A program made the position numbers and the translations under genes. This document shows, one piece after another, positions 23,257 through 29,902 of a stretch of DNA of 30,675 nt. Under the pieces are notes generated by a model. That model did not search any database. It had not been told where the DNA came from and saw only the letters and a program-made list of their open reading frames with translations. Source of the DNA: an uncultured Actinomycetes bacterium (GTDB lineage: Bacteria; Actinomycetota; Actinomycetes; Nanopelagicales; Nanopelagicaceae); contig CAIPQX010000020.1 of NCBI GenBank assembly GCA_903867285.1, positions 1 through 30,675 of the forward strand. Direction: 5' to 3'. Positions within the stretch are counted from its first letter, which is position 1. Each line of letters opens with the position of its first letter.

Positions 23257-24324
23257 CTATGAGCTGCGTTGAGTTGCAGCGACGGCCATCTCATTTAAGA
23301 AGATGACGGCTTGTGGTGTAATTCCACCATGAGTGAGCGCGTCATGCGCTTTGAAAGTCATGACTTCGATCATAGTTTCAAGTTCGGCGAGTGCGCCGGT
23401 ATCGACAATGATCTGTCGCAGCGCATCGATCTGTGCTAAATCTAAATCTTTGCGCCCAAAGAACTCGAGGAATTTTGCACGCTGGGCGGCAGTTGCCCTG
23501 GAAAGTGTCATCGCCGCCAAGACGGTGCGCTTTCCTTCGCGAAGATCATCACCAGCGGGCTTACCGGTCTTCGCAGGATCCCCAAAGACTCCCATAACAT
23601 CATCGCGGAGTTGGAAGGCTTCTCCGAGAGGCAGACCATAATCGGAGTAGGTACTGATGACGCGCGGCGAAATTTCCGCAGCAAGAGTCGCACCAAAATG
23701 TAATGGACGTTCAATCGAGTACTTACCTGATTTGTATCGGGCGACCTTGAGGGAGCGCTCAACGCTCTCGCTGGCGAGCGCTTGCTCATAAACATCGAGG
23801 TATTGGCCAGCCATTAATTCGACGCGCATCTCGTCGTAGATGGGAAGAGAGCGCAAGATATTTTCTGAAGGTAGGCCGGATTCATGGAGCGCTTTCGCGG
23901 CCCAGATAAGAGCAAGATCCCCGAGCAAGATCGCTGAAGCAACACCAAATTGTTCGCTGTTGCCGTGTAGCCCTTCCGCGTCATGAATGGCTTCGAATTG
24001 TTTATGAATTGCAGGTGCCCCGCGGCGAGTATCTGACGCATCCATCACATCGTCATGAATCAGCGCGCAGACGTGAACCAGTTCCAGACTTGATGTGGCC
24101 CGAATGACCTGTGGTGTGAGTTCTCCTCCGTCACCGAGGTAGCCGATGGTGGCGAAGAGGGGGCGTAAACGCTTTCCGCTATCGAGGAGGAATCGACCGA
24201 GGGCATCAGCTACTGGATTGAGTTCGCTGCCTACTGCTCGCAGATAGTTGGACTCTTTCTCGAAAAATTCGCCGAGAGAGGTGTTGATTGCTCCGGTAAG
24301 TCCACGAATGTCATCAAAGTCCAC
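23257..24324 (-). CDS. crtE: Geranylgeranyl diphosphate synthase (polyprenyl synthetase)
   Basis: Extends farnesyl or shorter diphosphates with isopentenyl diphosphate to GGPP, the precursor for CrtB (355 aa). The first Asp-rich motif is D91-D-V-M-D95 in LIHDDVMDASDTRRG; the second region reads LRDDVMGVFGD at 240-249, with the RDDV(M/L)G form common in actinobacteria. GKRLRP near residue 50 is also conserved. The start is GTG 24324, with TACCGT exactly 6 nt upstream, implying a leaderless mRNA. It heads the crtE-crtI-crtB operon and is divergent from metF. Product chain length is inferred from context; a general role in quinone side chains is possible too. Confidence 0.92.
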   Translation of the reverse strand: MDFDDIRGLTGAINTSLGEFFEKESNYLRAVGSELNPVADALGRFLLDSGKRLRPLFATIGYLGDGGELTPQVIRATSSLELVHVCALIHDDVMDASDTRRGAPAIHKQFEAIHDAEGLHGNSEQFGVASAILLGDLALIWAAKALHESGLPSENILRSLPIYDEMRVELMAGQYLDVYEQALASESVERSLKVARYKSGKYSIERPLHFGATLAAEISPRVISTYSDYGLPLGEAFQLRDDVMGVFGDPAKTGKPAGDDLREGKRTVLAAMTLSRATAAQRAKFLEFFGRKDLDLAQIDALRQIIVDTGALAELETMIEVMTFKAHDALTHGGITPQAVIFLNEMAVAATQRSS

Positions 24325-24330
24325 TCGGTA

Positions 24331-24340
24331 ACGGTACCCT
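24331..24340. promoter_or_regulatory. Overlapping divergent -10 elements (crtE / metF)
   Basis: Around the palindrome GGTACC, TACCCT faces metF (24335-24340; 8 nt to ATG 24349) and TACCGT faces crtE (24336-24331; 6 nt to GTG 24324). The two hexamers share one TA step. The start codons are only 24 bp apart, so both genes must use this small region or promoters inside the opposite gene. Confidence 0.55.
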
Positions 24341-24348
24341 GCTCCGCT

Positions 24349-25212
24349 ATGAAGCCGAGAACTGAGAATTCCACTACGTTCTCTATCGAACTCTTTCCGC
24401 CGAAGGACGAGCTAGGGGAGTCACGGCTCTGGGAGGCAGTCGAAGAGTTGGCTCTACTTAACCCCGATTCTGTATCCGTAACATATGGGGCAGGGGGTTC
24501 CACCCGAGATCGAACGATACGTATTGCGGATGAACTCACCGCGCACACCGGGATTCCCTCGGTGGCTCACCTAACGTGTGTAGGTTCCACCAGAGTCGAG
24601 TTAGAGCAAATTTTGGATCAGTATCAAGCTGCAAAGATTTCGACGATCTTGGCCTTGCGCGGAGATCCTGCGGGAGGACCTGACGCCCCCTGGATATCAA
24701 CCCCGAGTGGATTGGATCATGCCGACCAATTGGTTGACCTGGTGCGCGCGCGGGGTAATTTCACCGTTGGCGTCGCCGCCTTTCCGGATGGACATCCGGC
24801 ATCCCACGGAGATTTCGCCGCGGATATCCAGGTTCTGCTCCGCAAGCAGGCGCATGGCGCTTCCTTTGCAACCACACAGTTCTTCTTCGAGATCGACGCG
24901 TATTCGAGATTGGTAGATGCGCTCGCTGCTGCGGGCTCGCACCTGCCCATCATCGCCGGCGTGCTCCCCATAACAAATTTCAAGCAGCTCACCCGCATGG
25001 CCCAACTGGGCGGGACTCCCATCCCAGCAGCGATCAGTGAACGGTTTGCCGCGGTCGCAGGCGATGAAGAAGCGGGAGTGGAATTGGGGATCGAAATAGC
25101 GACTCAATTATGCGAAAAACTGCTGAGCACTGGTGTTCCGGGAATCCATTTCTATACTATGAACAAGGCCGCAGCGACGGCGGCGATCGTAAAGAACATT
25201 GGATTGCGATGA
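24349..25212 (+). CDS. metF: 5,10-methylenetetrahydrofolate reductase
   Basis: Reduces 5,10-methylene-THF to 5-methyl-THF for methionine synthesis (287 aa). FAD-barrel features are clear: SIELFPPKDELGES with the conserved Glu, VTYGAGGSTRDRT, SVAHLTCVG, ILALRGDPAGG, FATTQFFFEIDAYSR and GIHFYTMNKA at the C-terminus. This is the short bacterial form without the eukaryotic SAM-binding domain. It is divergent from crtE and coupled by a 4-bp ATGA overlap to the CDP-alcohol phosphatidyltransferase. No link to carotenoid synthesis is known; the position within the carotenoid locus looks like coincidence or shared regulation. Confidence 0.94.
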   Translation: MKPRTENSTTFSIELFPPKDELGESRLWEAVEELALLNPDSVSVTYGAGGSTRDRTIRIADELTAHTGIPSVAHLTCVGSTRVELEQILDQYQAAKISTILALRGDPAGGPDAPWISTPSGLDHADQLVDLVRARGNFTVGVAAFPDGHPASHGDFAADIQVLLRKQAHGASFATTQFFFEIDAYSRLVDALAAAGSHLPIIAGVLPITNFKQLTRMAQLGGTPIPAAISERFAAVAGDEEAGVELGIEIATQLCEKLLSTGVPGIHFYTMNKAAATAAIVKNIGLR

Positions 25213-25847
25213 AACGTGATGATTACTTTGCCAGGTGGAGCGAGCTCCATGGTGGTGCAAATATCACGGGAGTAGTCAAAGGCTGGCTGGTTATTTCTTA
25301 CGCGATCTCACGTCCACTCGTTCGGCTAAGAGTTTCGCCAAATGCGTTAAGTATCATCGGGGTTATCGCAGCTGTTTTCACTTATACCGAAGCCCAGAGA
25401 AACTATTGCATCGCACTCCTTGGCATCTCGCTGCTCTGTGACGGAATTGATGGCACCGTCGCGATATTGAGTAATAAGGCGAGCAAGCGCGGCGCGATGG
25501 TAGATGCGCTCTGTGATCGCGTTGGAGAAACTTTCTGGGCACTTGCTTTCTATAAACTTGGTGCGCCTGCCTGGTTAATTGGAACTGCCTGGGTGCTGGC
25601 TTTTACCCAAGAATATTGTCGGGCCCGCATTGCCGGCTTGGGCGACTATCGCATCGATGTTGTAACGATCGCAGAACGTCCGGTGCGTGCATCATTTCTA
25701 GCGGTTGCAATATTGGCCTATGACAGCAAAATTTCCGCTGCGACAACTCTGGCAGCGGTTTGGACCGTACAACAAGCAATCTCTTTAGTGATGGTGATGC
25801 GCAGCGGTCACACCAGATTGAGTACCACCGATCGCCTCAGCGACTAA
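25209..25847 (+). CDS. CDP-alcohol phosphatidyltransferase family protein
   Basis: A membrane enzyme of 212 aa that should transfer a phosphatidyl-type group from a CDP-linked donor to an alcohol. The family motif is present: D-G-I-D-G-T-V-A, then G-A-M-V-D-A-L-C-D, with the catalytic aspartates; the usual A-R pair is A-I here. An early VSPNALSIIGVIAA helix and four to six hydrophobic segments follow. ATG 25209 overlaps the metF stop by 4 bp; a longer frame beginning inside metF has no support. Whether it makes phosphatidylglycerol phosphate, phosphatidylinositol phosphate or another lipid cannot be told. Its last 63 bp overlap the convergent crtD-like gene. Confidence 0.82.
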   Translation: MKRDDYFARWSELHGGANITGVVKGWLVISYAISRPLVRLRVSPNALSIIGVIAAVFTYTEAQRNYCIALLGISLLCDGIDGTVAILSNKASKRGAMVDALCDRVGETFWALAFYKLGAPAWLIGTAWVLAFTQEYCRARIAGLGDYRIDVVTIAERPVRASFLAVAILAYDSKISAATTLAAVWTVQQAISLVMVMRSGHTRLSTTDRLSD

Positions 25848-27317
25848 CTCCGCACTCATTCCCACCAGCGGCAATCCGCCACCTGGGTGAGCTGATCCAC
25901 CGACACAGAAGAGCCCTTTTACAGGCGAACGATTCTTGGCTCGTGAGAATGCCGACATCGCTCCATTGCTGGAAGTTCCATAGATGGATCCACCGGGAGC
26001 ATTTGTTGAGTTCTGTAGATCAAGTGGGGTTCTAAATTCCATAACATCTAAGCGTTCGCTGACGCGCAACCCTAGAGCATCAAGTTTTGCAATGATCTGC
26101 TGCGCATATTCCGCTCCGCCGCGGCTCCAATCCCATCCCGATTCTGGGTCATGGCGTGGAGCGTTAACAAGTACGAACCAATTTTCGGTGCCTTCGCGTT
26201 TGACCATCAACGGATCATGGGGAGCACAAATATATATAGTTGGATCGGCTACCGGAATGTGTTTGGTGAAGATGGCATCGAACTCGGCATCGTAATCTGT
26301 AGGGAAGTAAATGGAGTGATGGTTGATCTCGGGAGCGGGGCCATCGATCAGGGAATTATCGAGTCCAAGTAAAAGTGAAAAACCGGCGAGAGATTTTTCG
26401 GCGCGTTTCAACTTCTTGCGCTCTGGCTTTGCCTGACGCACATCTGGTCCCAGGAGCTGGTTGTAAACGATTTCGGCGTCGGCGTTGGCGACAACGAGAT
26501 CTGCGCTAATGACTGCGCCGCTCGCCAAAGTTATTCCGGTAACAGCGCCTTGCACTGTGTTGATCTGCGCCACGGGGGATTTGAGATTGATATCAACCTG
26601 GAGCAGGCGACAGCGATCTTCTAGTGCCACGCTCAATTGGCCGATGCCGCCGGCCAGATGCCAAGCGCCAAAACTGGCTTCCACAAATGCAATAGTTAAA
26701 AGCGCAGCGGGAGCCTTGCGTGGATCAGATCCCGTATAGGTTGCATAGCGATCGATGATCATTTGAATGTGCTGCTCCTTGGTGTATTCGCCGGTTACTT
26801 TGCGCAGCGATTTATAAGGAGCGATCTGTCGAATGCCGCGGATGAGATCGCGGCGCTTGAGCAGGCTCCAGATGGAGGTGAGTTCGGATTGCACGAAGGG
26901 AACTCGCGAGATATCCCACATAATCTCTGCGCGTTGCATGAGAGTGTGCCAGGCGTTACCTCCTTCGACTCCAAGCGACGCATCGATAGCAGCACAGGTC
27001 TTAGGAAGATCGAGATTAACGAAGTCAACGCTCTTTCCGTCGGCAAAGTTATAAGTAAATGAGGGATTGACGGCGGTGCTGGTCAGAACTCTTTCAAAGC
27101 GCGGACCGGTCTTAAGAAAGAAATCTTTATAGATTGCGGGAAGTGTCAGTAGCGATGGTCCGGTATCAAAGGCGTAATCGCCGATCCATTCAGTTCGACA
27201 CTTGCCCCCGGTGCGATCAGATGCTTCATAGATAGCAACTTCATGTCCTTGTTTTGCCAGACGGGCGGCGACCGTCATGCCACCTACGCCTGCGCCAATG
27301 ACAACAATCTTCGACAC
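25785..27317 (-). CDS. crtD: CrtI-family carotenoid desaturase, CrtD-like
   Basis: A FAD-dependent desaturase/hydratase-family enzyme of 510 aa. The dinucleotide motif is G8-A-G-V-G-G13, followed by YEASDRTGGKCRTE and FDTGPSLLTLP, and a C-terminal GLFCVGGSAHPGGGLPLVGMSAE typical of CrtD/CrtI. A dedicated crtI stands in the other block, and this gene is in a cluster with cruF, a glycosyltransferase and crtA. A C-3,4 desaturase acting on 1-hydroxylated acyclic carotenoids is therefore the most likely function. The start GTG 27317 directly abuts the glycosyltransferase stop. The C-terminus ends in four consecutive histidines, encoded in the 63 bp shared antisense with the neighbouring gene. Confidence 0.82.
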   Translation of the reverse strand: MSKIVVIGAGVGGMTVAARLAKQGHEVAIYEASDRTGGKCRTEWIGDYAFDTGPSLLTLPAIYKDFFLKTGPRFERVLTSTAVNPSFTYNFADGKSVDFVNLDLPKTCAAIDASLGVEGGNAWHTLMQRAEIMWDISRVPFVQSELTSIWSLLKRRDLIRGIRQIAPYKSLRKVTGEYTKEQHIQMIIDRYATYTGSDPRKAPAALLTIAFVEASFGAWHLAGGIGQLSVALEDRCRLLQVDINLKSPVAQINTVQGAVTGITLASGAVISADLVVANADAEIVYNQLLGPDVRQAKPERKKLKRAEKSLAGFSLLLGLDNSLIDGPAPEINHHSIYFPTDYDAEFDAIFTKHIPVADPTIYICAPHDPLMVKREGTENWFVLVNAPRHDPESGWDWSRGGAEYAQQIIAKLDALGLRVSERLDVMEFRTPLDLQNSTNAPGGSIYGTSSNGAMSAFSRAKNRSPVKGLFCVGGSAHPGGGLPLVGMSAELVAEAIGGTQSGVTAAHHHH

Positions 27318-28391
27318 TTAAGCCACGCTCCGTCCGCGCCACATTAATTGGCCCGTTGATTTTTGATACCACGATTTGATGATGAGGTAGATGAGAGTCA
27401 GGATAGCGAGCGGATGTAAGAGTGCGGTACTCGGTGTAGATCGTGTTCGCAGTGCAGATACATAACGTGAGAGCACGACGATGAAATAGCCGAGCCAGGC
27501 GGTGCGGTATCCCGAGAGAGCGAGCAGCAGCGGAAGCACACCCGTGAGAAATAGGAAGGTGCTCATAACGAAGGCACCGAGCGGAGAGCCAAAGGCGCGC
27601 CAGAGCGATTTGGTGTAGCCCTCAAAGAGTTCGGCCTGTGTTGTGTACATGCGACAAGCAGCGACACCACTCGCATCGGCGACTCCGCCTTTAAAGCCAC
27701 TCTTTACTAAAAGGCGAGCCAGCTCGAGATCATCAAGCACTTCGTGTCTGATTGCCTTATGCCCACCTGCCGCAATGTAGGGCTGGCGTTTGACGATCAT
27801 GAACTGACCGTTAGCGATAATCATGGAGGGAAACTTTGCGCGCTCCGCAAAACGCAGTGGCACCGAGGAGAGCCAAGACCACTGCAGTAGCGGTTGAATC
27901 AAGCGTTCGAAGAATGTCTCCGCTAACTGGCGGGGATAGGGTGAGATGAAATCCCAGCCCAGAGAATCCATATAGGAAATTGCGGCGGCGATAGCCGAAT
28001 CGGAAACTCGTACATCGGCATCGACAAAGACTAAATATTCCCCTTTGGAATGGGTAACCAGTTGGTGGCAGGCGAAGTTCTTGCCGAGCCAACCCTCAGG
28101 TAGATCGATACCCGCATAGGTTGTTGTTCCGGGAAAACCCTGAAGCAGTGCCGCCGTGGCATCTTCGGAGTGATCATCGAGCACGAGTATTTCGCGCTCT
28201 GGAATCAGGAGGGATGCTGCAACAGATGTGAGTACGCCTTCGACATTCTCGGCCTCATTGCGCATTGGTATCAAGATCGAAACAGCACCTTTGATCTCTG
28301 TGGCCTGGCCTTTGTTTACAACGCGCATGGAGAGGGAATTGGCAAGGGTGAATAGCAGTGGAATTGCAGTAAGAACAAGGAGAAAGATCAT
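27318..28391 (-). CDS. Family 2 glycosyltransferase, CruG/CrtQ-like
   Basis: A membrane-associated GT-A fold glycosyltransferase (357 aa). It has an N-terminal hydrophobic anchor (about 1-22), SILIPMRNEAENV, LVLDDHSEDAT, the metal-binding D124-A-D126 in LVFVDADVRVSD, and two to three C-terminal membrane helices (about 270-345). This layout resembles CruG, which glycosylates hydroxylated carotenoids in cyanobacteria together with CruF, and CrtQ of staphyloxanthin synthesis. It lies 3 bp after cruF and abuts crtD, so all are one operon. A carotenoid 1-hydroxyl is the likely acceptor; the sugar is unknown. Some proteins with this layout are only broadly annotated as GT2, hence no gene symbol. 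Confidence 0.8.
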   Translation of the reverse strand: MIFLLVLTAIPLLFTLANSLSMRVVNKGQATEIKGAVSILIPMRNEAENVEGVLTSVAASLLIPEREILVLDDHSEDATAALLQGFPGTTTYAGIDLPEGWLGKNFACHQLVTHSKGEYLVFVDADVRVSDSAIAAAISYMDSLGWDFISPYPRQLAETFFERLIQPLLQWSWLSSVPLRFAERAKFPSMIIANGQFMIVKRQPYIAAGGHKAIRHEVLDDLELARLLVKSGFKGGVADASGVAACRMYTTQAELFEGYTKSLWRAFGSPLGAFVMSTFLFLTGVLPLLLALSGYRTAWLGYFIVVLSRYVSALRTRSTPSTALLHPLAILTLIYLIIKSWYQKSTGQLMWRGRSVA

Positions 28392-28394
28392 TGG

Positions 28395-29207
28395 CTACGC
28401 GGTATCTGGTCGGCCAAAACGAAGTTGGAAGATATATGGGATCAGATAGATAAAGAAGAGTGACCCTACAAAAATTCCAATCTGGGTGTGATGGAAGAAG
28501 AAGATATTTCCAACGACTCCACCTACTAGAGTCCAGAAGAGCAAAATGTCGGGGGCCATAGAGCTGATCGATTTTTTGCGGTGGCCACGCGGTAAAACTT
28601 TATGTAACAACGCCATTAATCCCATTCCCGCAAAGAGCCATCCTGCAGAATTTGAAAGCGGGATCCGAGGTTCAAAGGGAGTGTGCGGACCAACCAATTT
28701 CCAACTCCAACGACCGGCATCGACCATCTGTGGATCTAAGAAGAGATCCCAGATCATTAACCCGATGCCACCGTAGAGAAAGACCCAATGGGCGGCGGCG
28801 CGACGCGCAGCTAGCAAGAGAGGATAAGAGAGCATCATCCAAGCAAAGGGAACAAGCAGTGGAACACCGAAGATCTGAAACCCGAGGGAGTGGTCGTACT
28901 GGTAGCGACCAAATGGCCATCCACTTTTAACGCCTAAAGTTTCGATGCCCAAAGAGTAAGCAAAGGTAACGATGGTAAATGTGGTTGCGAAGAGTGGGCC
29001 ATAGACGAGATACGAATGAAAGACCATCGTTGCAGCGCCTACGAATACTGTCGCCAAGGTGATATCGCGCAAGACATTGCCGTGGACCAGTGGATAAGCA
29101 ATTTGCAATCCAATAACCGCAAGAACTCCCAGGTAAAGCCCGACCATTTGTGTCCGTGACGTTGACCTGCGCGCCTGTTGGCGCGGGCGATAGTTGCGGA
29201 TGGTCAC
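28395..29207 (-). CDS. cruF: Carotenoid 1',2'-hydratase CruF
   Basis: An integral membrane protein of the carotenoid biosynthesis protein/CruF family (270 aa, about seven helices) that adds water to the terminal double bond of acyclic carotenoid ends, giving a C-1 hydroxyl. Family-like segments include IETLGVKSGWPFGRYQYD, GVPLLVPFAWMM, IGLMIWDLFLDPQMVDAGRW and a C-terminal GNIFFFHHTQIGIFVGSLFF. The start is GTG 29207; the basic first 20 residues may be extra, and the ATG before VGLYLGVL is an alternative. It lies 14 bp after crtA and 3 bp before the glycosyltransferase. CruF is unrelated to the CrtC hydratase of purple bacteria, which makes its pairing with CrtA notable. Confidence 0.87.
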   Translation of the reverse strand: MTIRNYRPRQQARRSTSRTQMVGLYLGVLAVIGLQIAYPLVHGNVLRDITLATVFVGAATMVFHSYLVYGPLFATTFTIVTFAYSLGIETLGVKSGWPFGRYQYDHSLGFQIFGVPLLVPFAWMMLSYPLLLAARRAAAHWVFLYGGIGLMIWDLFLDPQMVDAGRWSWKLVGPHTPFEPRIPLSNSAGWLFAGMGLMALLHKVLPRGHRKKSISSMAPDILLFWTLVGGVVGNIFFFHHTQIGIFVGSLFFIYLIPYIFQLRFGRPDTA

Positions 29208-29221
29208 GCCTTTATTCTGCC

Positions 29222-29902
29222 CTACTTGGTGCTGGTAACAGAGCCACGAACCTCACGAAGTGCGAAGCGCGCGAAGAGCTCTTCGGAATACCAACCCTGT
29301 GCGGCGGTTTCGCGAATCACTGCAGAATGGGCCGCCCCCTTATAAGCAAAGGCTTGCAGAGCCGCGCCATCACTCCATATGGAGAGAGTTCCCTGTAGTC
29401 CAAGCGGGGCTTCACCAATGCCGATTGCAACTTCAACCCCAACACCACCACGCAAACTTTCAATCACCGGAGGCACCGCGCGCCAGAAGCGCAGGTTCTT
29501 GCTCCACCGAATCTTGGCTCGCGTGATCGCCAAGACCTGACCAGTCCAGTTCTTTCCCAATTCGAAGTCCACGTCAAAGGGTTGTGCTCCGGCCCACTGC
29601 CCGTGCGAAGAGATGGGGGAGGCGAGATACCGGCTCTCTGAAAGCGCGAACTTTCTCCAAGCAGTTACGACAGTTCCGGCATCAAATGCAGCGACGTTCT
29701 CTTCGTCCATAGTGACGATCAATCCCCAGAGGGTTGGATCGGCATCGCGAGGTGTAAAAGTTTCACCGGTTCCAGTCCCAATTAATTTGAAAAATCCAAC
29801 CGACTTATCCCTCTTGAGTGAAAATCGATCTACCGCCATATGCCAAATTGCCTGTGGAGCGCGCGTGCGGGGAATACGCCACAAATAAACAACGGTAATC
29901 AT
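29222..29902 (-). CDS. crtA: Spheroidene monooxygenase-like CrtA
   Basis: A 226-aa protein that matches CrtA, the C-2 monooxygenase turning spheroidene into spheroidenone in purple bacteria. Matching blocks from memory of the Rhodobacter protein are FKLIGTGTGETFTP, LAITRAKIRWSKNLRFWRAVPPV, GIGEAPLGLQGTLSIWSD, and GWYSEELFARFALREVRG at the C-terminus. The length is close to that of CrtA. In purple bacteria CrtA acts on acyclic, 1-oxygenated carotenoid ends; here CruF could provide such ends. ATG 29902 overlaps the stop of the upstream hydrolase by 4 bp, and cruF follows by 14 bp. No known haem-binding motif was identified, so mechanism and exact substrate stay open. Confidence 0.82.
   Translation of the reverse strand: MITVVYLWRIPRTRAPQAIWHMAVDRFSLKRDKSVGFFKLIGTGTGETFTPRDADPTLWGLIVTMDEENVAAFDAGTVVTAWRKFALSESRYLASPISSHGQWAGAQPFDVDFELGKNWTGQVLAITRAKIRWSKNLRFWRAVPPVIESLRGGVGVEVAIGIGEAPLGLQGTLSIWSDGAALQAFAYKGAAHSAVIRETAAQGWYSEELFARFALREVRGSVTSTK

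Noticed and set aside
23241..23294. Longer crtI form starting at 23294
   Set aside because: It overlaps crtE and adds a non-conserved leader; AAGGAG before GTG 23240 marks the better start.
25110..25208. Longer CDP-alcohol phosphatidyltransferase starting inside metF
   Set aside because: The extra 33 residues are the metF tail read in another frame; ATG 25209 gives the usual ATGA coupling.
26151..27062. Several open frames of 70-100 codons antisense to the crtD-like gene and similar frames elsewhere
   Set aside because: They have no recognisable domains, no ribosome sites and lie wholly within conserved genes on the other strand; they are shadows of biased codon use.
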